From: Buttiauxella massiliensis
Lineage (GTDB): Bacteria; Pseudomonadota; Gammaproteobacteria; Enterobacterales; Enterobacteriaceae
NCBI RefSeq assembly: GCF_902500225.1
Contig: NZ_LR722652.1
Coordinates: 186,001 to 250,000 of the forward strand
Length of the DNA: 64,000 bases
Reading direction: 5' to 3'
The notes under the pieces are model-generated. The model was given only the letters and a program-made list of their open reading frames with translations, had not been told where the DNA came from and made no database searches. The position numbers and the translations under genes were made by a program. Numbering within the stretch: the stretch's first letter is position 1; each line of letters begins with the position of its first letter. Positions 42,084 through 54,616 of this stretch are shown one piece after another.

Positions 42084-42129
42084 AATTTTGTAGGTCGGGT
42101 AAGCGCAACACCACACGACCTACAAAATT
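42084..42129. repeat. REP-type palindrome after epmB
   Basis: A perfect 14-bp inverted repeat, AATTTTGTAGGTCG (42084-42097) and its complement (42116-42129), around an 18-nt loop with GGTAAGCGCAACACC. The TAGGTCGGGTAAGCGC core is REP-like. It lies between convergent epmB and yjeI and could terminate both. Confidence 0.7.
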
Positions 42130-42138
42130 AAACTTAGA

Positions 42139-42492
42139 TCAGTTCGGGCACTTATAAACCTGACCAGTCATTTTGCTGGCAGTCGGAGCAAAGCTCGACA
42201 ACAAGTTTTGCGTCGGGCTGCTCACGCCATACAGCACGTTACCACCCATCGCCGCTGCGTTATTACGCAGAGCATTAGCCGCGCCGCGCATAGAACCACC
42301 TTCATCACCATGTTGGCCTGACAACCAGTTACTTTGCTCGCCGGTTGCGGTGCCAATCAGCTGGCATTCAGTGCCTGGCTTCTCTTCAACGAAACGAACG
42401 CTCTGGCCATTAGTGCTTAAATCATTGCTGGTGCTACATCCTGCCAGCAGCAGCGCTGCCACAGCTATTCCTGCTGAAACTTTAATGCGCAT
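42139..42492 (-). CDS. yjeI: YjeI, DUF4156 lipoprotein
   Basis: 117 residues with lipobox LLAGC (Cys18) and a DUF4156 domain: GTECQLIGTATGEQSNWLSGQHGDEGGSMRGAANALRN is nearly identical to E. coli YjeI. Function unknown. The start at 42492 gives a normal lipoprotein signal; the frame opens 34 codons upstream across the groL terminator and is rejected. Confidence 0.93.
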   Translation of the reverse strand: MRIKVSAGIAVAALLLAGCSTSNDLSTNGQSVRFVEEKPGTECQLIGTATGEQSNWLSGQHGDEGGSMRGAANALRNNAAAMGGNVLYGVSSPTQNLLSSFAPTASKMTGQVYKCPN

Positions 42493-42579
42493 GTTCTTCC
42501 CCGTTATCAATGCCGTCTTGAATAGTAGCGGGCAGTCATCGCCCGGTGAGATCTTATACCAGAGTGCGACCAAAAAGAA

Positions 42580-42611
42580 AAAACCCTCAGACATTTCTGC
42601 CTGAGGGTTTT
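42580..42611 (-). terminator. Terminator after groL
   Basis: AAAACCCTCAG (42580-42590) pairs perfectly with CTGAGGGTTTT (42601-42611), flanked by A and T runs, so it works on either strand. Confidence 0.88.
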
Positions 42612-42649
42612 CTTAACACGGTGTTACTTCACACCAGGTGTTGGGGCAA

Positions 42650-44305
<1,656 letters not shown>

Positions 44306-44341
44306 TTAAATTCGTTTATGTTCGTTCAGTTATTGCGCGTA

Positions 44342-45258
<917 letters not shown>

Positions 45259-45428
45259 CGTATACTCCTGTAGTTGGAAAAGCCCGTAGTAAAACCGGAG
45301 CAATTGTAGCAAGCGCCATCAAGCACTTGCGAAAATAGGTTAGCAATTATGCACAGTCAAAGAGATGGCGACTCTATAGTCAAAAATCAATCTAAGCGCC
45401 TTATTATTTTTTTGGAAGTTTTCAACAA

Positions 45429-45493
45429 TTGATCAGCATCACATATTAATAATTGTTATGTGAGCTGGCGTTTAATAAGTGATCCAGATTACT
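45429..45493 (+). promoter_or_regulatory. Candidate FNR and CRP sites upstream of aspA
   Basis: TTGATCAGCATCAC (45429-45442) is one step from the FNR consensus. AGTGATCCAGATTACT (45478-45493) fits the CRP pattern TGTGA-N6-TCACA with two outer mismatches. Both lie in the 371-bp gap between fxsA and aspA. E. coli aspA is CRP-activated. Confidence 0.45.
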
Positions 45494-45629
45494 GCTTTTC
45501 GCTATCATCAGCATATCATCACGGCACGCAGACCGAATATGGACATAATCGTCGGTCTATTCATCGCACAACCGTAGATCCTGTGTGTGCAATGATCAAT
45601 CAATGGCAGCTTTAATTAAGAAGGTTCAC

Positions 45630-47066
45630 ATGTTAAATAACATTCGTATCGAAGAAGATTTGTTGGGTACCAGGGAAGTGCCAGCGGATGCCTATTATGG
45701 TGTTCATACTCTGAGAGCGATTGAAAACTTCTACATAAGCAACAGTAAAATCAGTGACATACCTGAATTTGTGCGCGGCATGGTCATGGTTAAGAAAGCA
45801 GCGGCAATGGCGAACAAGGAGTTGCAAACCATTCCGAAAAGCATCGCAAACACCATTATCCAGGCCTGTGATGAAGTGCTGAATAACGGCAAGTGCATGG
45901 ACCAATTCCCGGTGGACGTTTACCAGGGCGGTGCCGGTACTTCCGTCAACATGAATACCAACGAAGTGCTCGCCAACATTGGGCTTGAGCTGATGGGCCA
46001 CCAGAAAGGTGAGTACCAGTTCCTGAACCCGAACGACCACGTAAACAAATGCCAATCCACCAATGATGCCTACCCGACAGGTTTCCGAATCGCGGTGTAC
46101 GCTTCTATTGTGAAACTGATTGATGCTATCAACCAGTTAGGCGATGGCTTCCAACGCAAAGCGGTTGAGTTCGAGAATGTCCTGAAAATGGGTCGTACTC
46201 AGCTACAAGACGCCGTACCAATGACGCTAGGCCAGGAATTCCACGCATTCAACGTGTTGTTGAATGAAGAAACCCGCAACTTGCTGCGTACCGCAGAACT
46301 GCTGCTGGAAGTGAACCTCGGTGCGACCGCAATCGGTACTCGCCTGAACACCCCTGACGGTTATCAACAACTTGCGGTCCAGAAACTGGCTGAAGTCAGC
46401 AACCTGCCATGCGTACCAGCTGAAGACCTGATTGAAGCGACTTCCGACTGCGGCGCATACGTCATGGTTCACAGCTCGCTCAAACGCCTGGCGGTGAAAA
46501 TGTCGAAGATCTGTAACGACCTTCGCCTGCTCTCTTCCGGCCCACGTTCTGGCCTGAACGAAATCAACCTGCCAGAATTGCAGGCTGGTTCTTCCATCAT
46601 GCCTGCCAAAGTAAACCCGGTAATTCCAGAAGTAGTGAACCAGGTCTGCTTCAAAGTGATTGGCAACGACATCACCGTAACCATGGCTTCCGAAGCCGGC
46701 CAGCTGCAGCTGAACGTAATGGAACCTGTCATTGGCCAGGCGATGTTCGAGTCTATTCACATCCTGACCAACGCTTGCTACAACCTGCTGGAAAAATGCA
46801 TCAACGGCATCACTGCTAATAAAGAAGTGTGTGAAAGCTACGTCTACAACTCAATTGGTATCGTGACTTATCTGAACCCATTCATTGGCCACCACAATGG
46901 CGACATCGTTGGGAAGATTTGTGCCGAAACCGGTAAGAGCGTGCGTGAAGTCGTGCTGGAGCGTGGCCTGTTAACCGAAGCCGAGTTGGATGATATTTTC
47001 TCTATCAACAACCTGATGCACCCGGTTTATAAAGCGAAGCGTTATACCGATGAAAATGAACAGTAG
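45630..47066 (+). CDS. aspA: Aspartate ammonia-lyase
   Basis: 478 residues, equal to E. coli AspA. The fumarase/aspartase signature [11 protein letters not shown] is present (about 318-328), as is the substrate-binding TxxS-type [13 protein letters not shown]. It deaminates aspartate to fumarate, feeding fumarate reductase. The start at 45630 ([10 protein letters not shown]) matches E. coli [11 protein letters not shown] cluster with dcuA follows. Confidence 0.97.
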   Translation: MLNNIRIEEDLLGTREVPADAYYGVHTLRAIENFYISNSKISDIPEFVRGMVMVKKAAAMANKELQTIPKSIANTIIQACDEVLNNGKCMDQFPVDVYQGGAGTSVNMNTNEVLANIGLELMGHQKGEYQFLNPNDHVNKCQSTNDAYPTGFRIAVYASIVKLIDAINQLGDGFQRKAVEFENVLKMGRTQLQDAVPMTLGQEFHAFNVLLNEETRNLLRTAELLLEVNLGATAIGTRLNTPDGYQQLAVQKLAEVSNLPCVPAEDLIEATSDCGAYVMVHSSLKRLAVKMSKICNDLRLLSSGPRSGLNEINLPELQAGSSIMPAKVNPVIPEVVNQVCFKVIGNDITVTMASEAGQLQLNVMEPVIGQAMFESIHILTNACYNLLEKCINGITANKEVCESYVYNSIGIVTYLNPFIGHHNGDIVGKICAETGKSVREVVLERGLLTEAELDDIFSINNLMHPVYKAKRYTDENEQ

Positions 47067-47080
47067 ACCAACCGGTAGTT

Positions 47081-47113
47081 AAAAAAAGGCACGTCCATTG
47101 GACGTGCCTTTTT
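47081..47113 (+). terminator. Terminator between aspA and dcuA
   Basis: AAGGCACGTCC (47086-47096) pairs with GGACGTGCCTT (47100-47110) and Ts follow. dcuA probably has its own promoter or depends on read-through. Confidence 0.85.
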
Positions 47114-47178
47114 CATTTCTACGTTAAACAAATACACAACATATAATTATCAAATAAGCAAACACAAGGAAGGAAATC

Positions 47179-48480
47179 ATGTTTGGAGCTGAACTTGTTA
47201 TCGTGCTGCTAGCGATATACCTGGGAGCCAGACTCGGCGGCATAGGCATTGGCTTTGCTGGCGGTTTTGGTGTGCTGGTTTTAACGCTATTTTTCCAGAT
47301 TAAACCCGGGGCTATCCCCTTCGATGTCATCGAAATCATCATGGCAGTTATTGCCGCGATTGCCGCTATGCAGGTAGCAGGCGGAATGGACTATCTGGTC
47401 AGCCTTGCAGAAAAACTGCTGCGTCGCCATCCGAAATACATCACCTTCCTCGCTCCCCTCGTGACATGGTTTATGACTATTCTTGCGGGAACGGGTCATA
47501 CCGCATTTTCCACGCTACCGGTAATTACGGAAGTTGCGAAAGAACAAGGCATTCGCCCGTCGCGCCCATTGTCTATCGCCGTTGTGGCTTCACAAATTGC
47601 AATTACTGCCTCGCCAATTTCTGCGGCAGTAGTGTTCTTCTCCGGCATTCTTGAGCCAATGGGCATCAGTTACCTGACGCTTCTGAGTATCTGCATTCCA
47701 GTTACGCTGGTAGCAGTTATGCTGACAGCGATTGTGTGTAACTTCCTGGGCAGTGAACTGAAAGACGACCCGATTTATCAGGAACGTCTGGCGAAAGGCG
47801 AAGTAAAACTGCGTGGGGCCAGCGTGTTTGAATTAAAACCTCATGCAAAACGCTCGGTGCTACTGTTCCTTATCGGTATTGTTGCCGTCATGCTGTACGC
47901 CACCGCCATCAGCGACACCGTTGGCCTGATTCAAAACCCAATCCTGCCGCGTAACGAAGCGATTGTGGTGTTCATGCTGACCATCGCCACGCTTATCTGC
48001 TTCACCTGTAAAATTGATACTGGCGAAATCCTTAATGCCAGCACGTTCAAATCGGGCATGAGTGCCTGTATCTGCGTACTGGGTGTAGCCTGGTTGGGTG
48101 ATACCTTCGTTAAAAACCACATCCAGGATATTCAGGCTGTTGCGGGTGACTTGCTGCAAAGCTATCCGTGGTTGCTGGCTGTAGTGCTGTTCTTCGCAGC
48201 CACTCTGCTTTACTCCCAGGCGGCAACCACTAAAGCTCTGATGCCAGCGGCATTAATGCTCGGTGTTAGCCCGCTGACCGCCATCGCCTCTTTCGCCGCC
48301 GTTTCAGCGCTGTTCGTGCTGCCAACCTACCCAACCTTACTGGCTGCGGTAGAGATGGATGACACTGGCTCTACGCGTATTGGTAAATACGTGTTTAACC
48401 ACGCGTTCTTAATTCCTGGCGTTATCGCTATTACGCTGTGCGTGATCCTCGGCTTCATTGTCGGCGGCTTGGTTCTGTAA
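47179..48480 (+). CDS. dcuA: DcuA, anaerobic C4-dicarboxylate transporter
   Basis: 433 residues with about ten membrane segments, equal in length to E. coli DcuA. It exchanges aspartate, fumarate, malate and succinate. Together with aspA and frdABCD it completes fumarate respiration on aspartate. AAGGAAGG precedes the ATG. Confidence 0.97.
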   Translation: MFGAELVIVLLAIYLGARLGGIGIGFAGGFGVLVLTLFFQIKPGAIPFDVIEIIMAVIAAIAAMQVAGGMDYLVSLAEKLLRRHPKYITFLAPLVTWFMTILAGTGHTAFSTLPVITEVAKEQGIRPSRPLSIAVVASQIAITASPISAAVVFFSGILEPMGISYLTLLSICIPVTLVAVMLTAIVCNFLGSELKDDPIYQERLAKGEVKLRGASVFELKPHAKRSVLLFLIGIVAVMLYATAISDTVGLIQNPILPRNEAIVVFMLTIATLICFTCKIDTGEILNASTFKSGMSACICVLGVAWLGDTFVKNHIQDIQAVAGDLLQSYPWLLAVVLFFAATLLYSQAATTKALMPAALMLGVSPLTAIASFAAVSALFVLPTYPTLLAAVEMDDTGSTRIGKYVFNHAFLIPGVIAITLCVILGFIVGGLVL

Positions 48481-48492
48481 ATCTTTTAAAAC

Positions 48493-48515
48493 ACGGGTCG
48501 CACTGCGGCCCGTTT
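48493..48515 (+). terminator. Hairpin after dcuA
   Basis: ACGGGTCG (48493-48500) pairs with CGGCCCGT (48506-48513) including one G-T pair; a short TTT precedes AACG. Confidence 0.6.
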
Positions 48516-48578
48516 AACGCCCCCGCTCACTCCCACATGCTATAGTCAACCGCTAATCCACCAGATACGAGGTTAGCT

Positions 48579-48902
48579 ATGCCGACTACCCAGGCTGTTG
48601 TCATCCTTTGTACTGCCCCAGATGAAGCCACCGCTCAGGAACTTGCCGCCCTTGTGCTGGCTGAGAAACTGGCGGCCTGCGTCACCTTATTGCCCGGTGC
48701 GACATCGCTCTATTACTGGGAAGGGAAAATGGAACAGGAGTATGAGGTGCAGATGCTGCTCAAAAGCGACATTGAGCATCAGGAAGCGCTGCTGGCTTGC
48801 CTGAAATCGCATCACCCATATCAAACCCCTGAATTACTGGTTCTGCCAGTTACCCACGGAGATAGTGAATACCTCTCATGGCTCTACGCATCTTTGCGCT
48901 AA
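48579..48902 (+). CDS. cutA: CutA divalent-cation tolerance protein
   Basis: 107 residues, a trimeric ferredoxin-like fold. [23 protein letters not shown] and [13 protein letters not shown] are the family signatures. It binds Cu(II). A few residues shorter at the N-terminus than E. coli CutA (112). It overlaps dsbD by 25 bp. Confidence 0.95.
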   Translation: MPTTQAVVILCTAPDEATAQELAALVLAEKLAACVTLLPGATSLYYWEGKMEQEYEVQMLLKSDIEHQEALLACLKSHHPYQTPELLVLPVTHGDSEYLSWLYASLR

Positions 48903-50590
48903 TTTTTGCGCTATTCAGCTCACACGCTTTTGCAGGTCTTTTCGACAACCAAAGCAAATCTCAGTTTGTGCCGGTCGACCAGGCTTTTGCATTCGATTTC
49001 CAGCAATCTGACCACCAACTCAATCTGAACTGGCAGATAAAACCCGGCTACTACCTTTATCGCCAGCAAATCAAAGTGAATCCAGCGCAGGCCGAACTCG
49101 CCCCGCCAGAGTTGCCAAAAGGCACCTGGCATGAAGACGAGTTTTACGGCAAGACTGAGATCTATACCCAGCAGCTTAATCTACCGATAACGATTGAGAA
49201 GGCGACCAAAGGGGCAACTGTTAGCGTGACGTATCAGGGCTGCGCCGAAGCGGGCTTCTGTTACCCGCCTGAGACGCGCGTGGTGCCACTTAGTGAAGTT
49301 CTGCCAACGGCAAATTCATCTGCGCCCGTGGCCGATGCGCCAAAACCACCAGCGGACGCTACAGATACTAAAACCACCCAACTGCCGTTCTCTGCACTTT
49401 GGGCATTCCTAATCGGTATCGGTATCGCCTTCACGCCTTGCGTGCTGCCGATGTACCCATTGATTTCCGGCATTGTGCTCGGCGGTAAACAGCGTTTATC
49501 CACTGCTCGTGCCCTGCTGCTGACCTTTGTCTATGTGCAAGGAATGGCACTGACCTATACCGCGCTGGGCCTTGTGGTTGCGGCGGCGGGACTGCAATTC
49601 CAGGCAGCCCTCCAACACCCTTATGTGCTTATCGGCCTGTCAGCGCTGTTTGTACTGCTCGCGGCTTCTATGTTTGGGCTATTCACCCTACAACTGCCAT
49701 CATCGCTTCAAACGCGCCTTACGTTGATGAGCAATCGGCAGCAAGGCGGTTCCGCGGGTGGCGTGTTTGCGATGGGCGCATTAGCCGGGCTGATTTGCTC
49801 GCCTTGTACTACCGCACCGCTGAGTGCCATTCTGCTGTACATCGCCCAGAGCGGGAACATGTGGCTCGGAGGTGGCACGTTGTATCTCTACGCGCTAGGC
49901 ATGGGCCTCCCATTGATGCTCATCACCGTATTCGGCAACCGTCTGCTTCCAAAAAGTGGCCCGTGGATGGAAACCGTCAAAATCGCATTTGGTTTTGTGA
50001 TCCTTGCACTGCCGGTTTTCCTGCTGGAACGCATACTGGGAGATAATTGGGGTATTCGGTTATGGGGTTTGCTCGGCGTGGCGTTCTTCGGCTGGGCATT
50101 TATCACCAGCCTGCAAGCGACTAAATCGTGGATGCGCGTGGTGCAGATAATCCTGCTCGGTGCGGCACTGGTTTGCGCTCGCCCGCTGCAAGACTGGGCA
50201 TTCGGTAATACAGTAACCGCCAGCCAGGCACATCTCAATTTCACCAAAATTGCTAACGTTGAGCAGCTCAATGCCGCACTCGCCAATGCAAAAGGCAAAC
50301 CCGTGATGCTCGATTTGTACGCCGACTGGTGTGCGGCTTGCAAAGAGTTTGAGAAATACACCTTTAGCGATGCGCAGGTACAGCAACAGCTGGGAAATAC
50401 CGTTTTACTCCAGGCTGATGTTACCGCCAACAACGCGCAAGATGTGGCGCTGTTAAAGCATCTCCAGGTTTTAGGGCTACCAACGATTTTGTTCTTTGAT
50501 ACACAAGGGCACGAGTTGCCAGAAGCACGTGTGACCGGTTTTATGAATGCTGACACCTTCCGTACGCATTTGCAGAAACTGACGCCGTAA
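48878..50590 (+). CDS. dsbD: DsbD, thiol:disulfide interchange protein
   Basis: 570 residues. A signal peptide (about 1-18) precedes the periplasmic alpha domain, with Cys pair in [11 protein letters not shown]. An eight-helix beta domain follows, with TPCVLPM and CSPCTTAP, then the thioredoxin-like gamma domain with DWCAAC. It carries electrons from thioredoxin to DsbC, DsbG and CcmG. Starting 25 bp inside cutA, it is translationally coupled. Confidence 0.97.
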   Translation: MALRIFALIFALFSSHAFAGLFDNQSKSQFVPVDQAFAFDFQQSDHQLNLNWQIKPGYYLYRQQIKVNPAQAELAPPELPKGTWHEDEFYGKTEIYTQQLNLPITIEKATKGATVSVTYQGCAEAGFCYPPETRVVPLSEVLPTANSSAPVADAPKPPADATDTKTTQLPFSALWAFLIGIGIAFTPCVLPMYPLISGIVLGGKQRLSTARALLLTFVYVQGMALTYTALGLVVAAAGLQFQAALQHPYVLIGLSALFVLLAASMFGLFTLQLPSSLQTRLTLMSNRQQGGSAGGVFAMGALAGLICSPCTTAPLSAILLYIAQSGNMWLGGGTLYLYALGMGLPLMLITVFGNRLLPKSGPWMETVKIAFGFVILALPVFLLERILGDNWGIRLWGLLGVAFFGWAFITSLQATKSWMRVVQIILLGAALVCARPLQDWAFGNTVTASQAHLNFTKIANVEQLNAALANAKGKPVMLDLYADWCAACKEFEKYTFSDAQVQQQLGNTVLLQADVTANNAQDVALLKHLQVLGLPTILFFDTQGHELPEARVTGFMNADTFRTHLQKLTP

Positions 50591-50610
50591 ACAACACTCA
50601 TTGTGGGAAG

Positions 50611-50660
50611 TACACTAAATAATTCAGCTTGCATCGAGGCAGCTTGAAGTATGACGGGTA
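50611..50660. repeat. Internally deleted ERIC remnant upstream of yjdC
   Basis: The left end TACACTAAATAATTCAG...GCA and right end GCAGCTTGAAGTATGACGGGTA match the two ends of the ERIC at 11632-11758, but the centre is missing, leaving a 50-bp inverted repeat. It ends a few bases before the yjdC ribosome-binding site and supplies a spurious ATG (50651). Confidence 0.75.
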
Positions 50661-50677
50661 CAACGGAGGAGATAACC

Positions 50678-51253
50678 GTGCAACGCGAAACAGTACTAGA
50701 GCACGCCTTACACGTACTTGAACGTGAAGGAATTGCCAGCACCACCCTGGATATGGTCGCCGCAGAGGCAGACTATCCGGTTACAGAGATCAGCAATTTC
50801 TGGCCAAACAGTGAGGCATTACTCTATGACGCCCTGCGTTATTTGAGTCAGCAAATTGATGTCTGGCGCCGTCAGCTCGCGCTTAATGAAGAGATGTCAC
50901 TCGAGCAGAAACTGTTGAAGCGCTACGAAGCGTTGACCGAATGCGTCAACAACCATCGCTATCCAGGATGCCTGTTTATCGCTGCCTGCACTTTTTACCC
51001 GGATGCATCGCACCCGATTCACCAACTGGCCGATCAGCAGAAAAAAGCCGCCTGGGAATTCACTCATGAAATGCTAATGCAGCTGGAAGTGGATGACCCA
51101 ACGATGGTGGCGCATCAAATGGAACTGGTGCTGGAAGGCTGCCTGAGCCGTTTGTTGGTGAAACGCAGCCAGGCCGATATCGAAACTGCCCGTCGACTGG
51201 CCGAAGATATTCTGCGATTTGCCCAGTGCCGACAAGGTGGTGCATTGACCTGA
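50678..51253 (+). CDS. yjdC: YjdC, TetR-family regulator
   Basis: 191 residues. The N-terminal TetR helix-turn-helix (about 2-45) has the variable recognition helix [10 protein letters not shown]; the ligand-binding half carries [14 protein letters not shown], as in E. coli YjdC. The GTG at 50678 is chosen because CGGAGGAG lies 7 bp upstream and the product [11 protein letters not shown] matches E. coli MQREDVLGEAL. An ATG nine codons earlier lies in an ERIC remnant. Regulated genes unknown; dsbD and cutA are upstream on the same strand. Confidence 0.92.
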   Translation: MQRETVLEHALHVLEREGIASTTLDMVAAEADYPVTEISNFWPNSEALLYDALRYLSQQIDVWRRQLALNEEMSLEQKLLKRYEALTECVNNHRYPGCLFIAACTFYPDASHPIHQLADQQKKAAWEFTHEMLMQLEVDDPTMVAHQMELVLEGCLSRLLVKRSQADIETARRLAEDILRFAQCRQGGALT

Positions 51254-51328
51254 TGAATTGTTTTCTCGCCATTTTGCATGAAAAGAAAGCACTTAAACGC
51301 ATTTAGCCCCTTTTTTATGACAAAGCCG

Positions 51329-51357
51329 TTGACGCCTAACGGCCTTTACGGTTTAAT
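51329..51357 (+). promoter_or_regulatory. Promoter of the tRNA-Phe gene
   Basis: TTGACG (51329-51334) and TTTAAT (51352-51357) are 17 bp apart, followed by a GCGCCCCG discriminator typical of tRNA genes. Confidence 0.8.
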
Positions 51358-51367
51358 GCGCCCCGTT

Positions 51368-51443
51368 GCCCGGATAGCTCAGTCGGTAGAGCAGGGGATT
51401 GAAAATCCCCGTGTCCTTGGTTCGATTCCGAGTCCGGGCACCA
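51368..51443 (+). tRNA. pheU: tRNA-Phe (GAA)
   Basis: A 76-nt tRNA beginning GCCCGGATAGCTCAG with anticodon loop ATTGAAAAT and encoded CCA. This locus is a known island integration site in enterobacteria. Sequence downstream departs from the E. coli map, but no direct repeat of its 3' end was seen to the window end. Confidence 0.97.
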
Positions 51444-51454
51444 CTATTTAGAAG

Positions 51455-51477
51455 AACCCGCCTATGGCGGTTTTTTT
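51455..51477 (+). terminator. Terminator after tRNA-Phe
   Basis: A short GC stem CCGCC-TAT-GGCGG followed by seven Ts. Confidence 0.8.
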
Positions 51478-51563
51478 GCTTTCGGGGATTCGGACTCTTC
51501 ATCGAACTTCGTTCAATAGTTCGATTACTCGTCGCTTCCCTGCGACTCGCCCTGATATAACAA

Positions 51564-54308
51564 TTACCAGAAGTACTTCACACCCGCGCTGGCAGAAAAG
51601 GCCTGGTCATTCGCCGTGCTATTCTGCATTCCGGCAAAAAGCTGCACGCTATTCAAAATAACGTAATCAATGTCTAAGCCGTAATCGAAGCTGTTCCGAT
51701 CAAACTCTGGCGAGTTAAGCGAAATCTCCTGCCCGCTCATATTGGTTGCCAGTCTCATATCACTGATATCACGCGCCACGATCTTGCTGGCCTGCGCCCA
51801 TGCAGCCAGATGCAGTTCATTGCTCACCATATAATTAAAGCGAGAGCCCAACGCTACGCTGCTCTGGCGCCCTTTCATGCCGCTAACACTCACACCCTGC
51901 AAGTTTTCTTCATCGATACTATCGGTATTAGAACGATCGTATTCAACGCCGAGATAAGGCGTGATATCGGCTTCATGCGGTAAATGAAATGCGTAGCCTG
52001 ATTCAAAGTAGAGGCTCGCACTGCTCATATCCGTATTCGAATTCTGGCTACTTTGCGTGCCATTGCCGATAACAGGACGTTTAATGTCTGCATCACCACG
52101 CTGGTAACTTGCCAGACCGTTCAGATAAAACGCTCCATCGTTGAACTGCCCATAAGCGCCAATACCATTCTGGCTCCCGTCAAGACTCCCACCGTTTCTG
52201 TCCAGTTTGGCAGTGATATTATTTTTATTAACGAAGCCACCCAGCAGCAAGGCATTACTCACACGACCATCCATCCCCACAGAGGTGTTATTAGTGGTGC
52301 TGCTCACCTGGTTCCATCCATCAGGCTGATACTGGTTTTTCATATAATCATAAGAAGTCCACACGCCAGGGGTAACTTTACCCATGCCATACATGGCACT
52401 TAAACGATTCACGACAGTTTGCGTAAGGCGATTTTGCTCCGCCAGTAACACGGAAGGCAGCTCGGAATAAATGACGCCAGAATGGCTATCCACAATGCGC
52501 TGAACACCATCTCCTGAACGAGTAGATTGTAAGCCCGCGGAATAATCCAATAATTGCTGCTCGTCTACCGTCAGTACTTCACCGTTGTGCTGCTTTAATG
52601 CAATGTCATTAGCCGCAGCAAAAATGCTGTCTACCGCTTTGGCGCCCGCCATTGACAGAGAATCTCCATTACTGACAGCATTTTTCGCAGAGACTTGTTC
52701 CACATCGAGATTGACGTGGTCAGGCGTGTAATTAACATGATTAATCTTCAGGAATTTGCTGCCATTAACCTGGCTAAATTGCCCCTGAATATTTTGCGCA
52801 TGCAGAATGTCGTACGTCCCGTTAACCACGTAATTCTGATTAACCACGTTGACCGTGCCATCCAGCGCCGCGTTACCGCTAATATCAAGCTGATTATCAA
52901 TGTAGGCATTAAGTATGCCGTTATGGCTCTGTGAATAATCGCCTTTCACTTTCAGTGAGCCGTTAGATAAATCTATCGTCCCATTGTTATAAGTCGAACT
53001 CACTGAACCCGAACCCGTTAATAACCCTCCAGGGGAAATGTTTACCGAGCCACGATGAATACTGCCACTAACCCATAGTGAGCCCTGATTTATCGTCGTA
53101 TCGCCGGTATAGCTGTCATCCCCTGCCAGTTCCAGAGTGCCGTTACCGTTCTTAACCAGACCAGCATCACCGGATATATTGTTGCTGAAGATGTAATGTG
53201 AATCGGGTACTTGAGCATTAAAGTCGCCAAAGAGAGAAGAAAACAGCATTGGGCCATTTTCTGCACGCAGAGCATTTAACTCACCCCAACCATAGGTCGC
53301 GTTATAATGTGCCCCTTGTGGGGAACCATCAGGCAGATAGGTTGCGGTCGTTAATATTGTCTGTTTTACCTGCTTTGCGGTCATCCAGGGATATTTTTGC
53401 CATACATTTGCTGCCGCTGCCGTAACTTGAGGTGCGGCACCTGAAGTCCCGTAGAAATAAACATGACCGTTGTTATTCTCGCTGAGCAGTGGCCCAACGA
53501 CATAATCGCCAGCAAGACACCAGGCCGCAGCCCTTCCGCAAGCATTACTGCCTTTAATTACACCGTTTTCGTCATACTCACTATAGAGCTGCTTATTACC
53601 ATCAAGACCCACTACCGTGATTAATCCATTTTCGATAGAGCGATCAATCAACGGGGTCAGGTTTTCTGCGGAGGGTTCATTAAATAAATCATTCCCGGCA
53701 GAAAAAACTATCAAACCATTGCTATTAACCAGATATTTTAATACTGATGTAATCGGTGAATTTGCATCGTAATGATTATAACTCCCCCATGAGGCATTAA
53801 ATAAATTGACCCCATAATGCTGATGCAGATCCATAATTGCAGCAAGTTGATCATCAATCATTGAATGGCCAAGAGGGTCATTGGTCGTTTTGGCTTCATA
53901 AAGCTGAATGTTCTGGCTACCTACATATGTCCCACCACTCCCCGTACTGGCAAGGATTTGAGAGACATAGCTACCATGTCCAGAAGTATCCATATCAGCC
54001 AGTGCCAGCGACGCCGTAATATCCTCGGGAGTAAATGCACCTGAGCCAAGGTTCTTCCCCTGCCCGACATAATGCAAAATAATAGCAACCTTACCGGTTA
54101 TATTATTGAGATTTTTATTAATTCCTGAATCCAACACCCCAACTTTGACTTTATTATTATTTGATCCTGGAGTTTGCACATCGGGTTTTATAGCTGGAGT
54201 ATTTATTGTTTGAGGAGAGCCCGAGTCGCTACCACCACCGCCTCCACCACATGCCGTTAACAAAAGAGGAATAAATAGCGCGATTTTTCTTAACTTTAAT
54301 ATATTCAT
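51564..54308 (-). CDS. Lipidated subtilisin-type autotransporter serine protease
   Basis: 914 residues. The signal ends in lipobox LTAC (Cys20), followed by GGGGGGSDSG. A peptidase S8 domain follows with triad Asp60 (VLDSG), His111 (DTSGHGSYV) and Ser289 (GTSGAAPQ), plus oxyanion Asn206 (SAGND). A passenger beta-helix region with autotransporter-associated repeats (GNGTLELAGDDSYTGDTTINQGSL) leads to a C-terminal beta-barrel (about 640-914) ending KYFW. The layout resembles Neisseria NalP and Bordetella SphB1. The start at 54308 gives the lipobox; the frame opens 36 codons earlier. Substrates are unknown. Confidence 0.9.
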   Translation of the reverse strand: MNILKLRKIALFIPLLLTACGGGGGGSDSGSPQTINTPAIKPDVQTPGSNNNKVKVGVLDSGINKNLNNITGKVAIILHYVGQGKNLGSGAFTPEDITASLALADMDTSGHGSYVSQILASTGSGGTYVGSQNIQLYEAKTTNDPLGHSMIDDQLAAIMDLHQHYGVNLFNASWGSYNHYDANSPITSVLKYLVNSNGLIVFSAGNDLFNEPSAENLTPLIDRSIENGLITVVGLDGNKQLYSEYDENGVIKGSNACGRAAAWCLAGDYVVGPLLSENNNGHVYFYGTSGAAPQVTAAAANVWQKYPWMTAKQVKQTILTTATYLPDGSPQGAHYNATYGWGELNALRAENGPMLFSSLFGDFNAQVPDSHYIFSNNISGDAGLVKNGNGTLELAGDDSYTGDTTINQGSLWVSGSIHRGSVNISPGGLLTGSGSVSSTYNNGTIDLSNGSLKVKGDYSQSHNGILNAYIDNQLDISGNAALDGTVNVVNQNYVVNGTYDILHAQNIQGQFSQVNGSKFLKINHVNYTPDHVNLDVEQVSAKNAVSNGDSLSMAGAKAVDSIFAAANDIALKQHNGEVLTVDEQQLLDYSAGLQSTRSGDGVQRIVDSHSGVIYSELPSVLLAEQNRLTQTVVNRLSAMYGMGKVTPGVWTSYDYMKNQYQPDGWNQVSSTTNNTSVGMDGRVSNALLLGGFVNKNNITAKLDRNGGSLDGSQNGIGAYGQFNDGAFYLNGLASYQRGDADIKRPVIGNGTQSSQNSNTDMSSASLYFESGYAFHLPHEADITPYLGVEYDRSNTDSIDEENLQGVSVSGMKGRQSSVALGSRFNYMVSNELHLAAWAQASKIVARDISDMRLATNMSGQEISLNSPEFDRNSFDYGLDIDYVILNSVQLFAGMQNSTANDQAFSASAGVKYFW

Positions 54309-54616
54309 TGTCCCAGCGATGTCTTTTTTTGGATATTTATTATGAACTTTACGAGGGTAATAAACATTACTGAATAGCCGTGTGAAAATCAAACATATTA
54401 TTAAATGACAACTCACTCAATAATTAATATAAATGGATAAATTGAATGCTCATATTTTTAGGGAAAATAAAGTAAAATAAGATGAAGAAGGGATTATGCA
54501 AATACATTAAAGGGAACATCGCAAAATTCGATGTTCCACAAAGATGCATGGTTTTAAAATAGTAGCCCAGGCCAAAAGACACAATCTTACTTTTGGGTAG
54601 CTTTACGTTAAACCCG
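54309..54616. other. AT-rich intergenic stretch
   Basis: 308 bp between the autotransporter and the GNAT gene. Strongly AT-rich, with no convincing frame, RNA or clear hairpin seen. It probably holds the autotransporter promoter. Confidence 0.5.
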
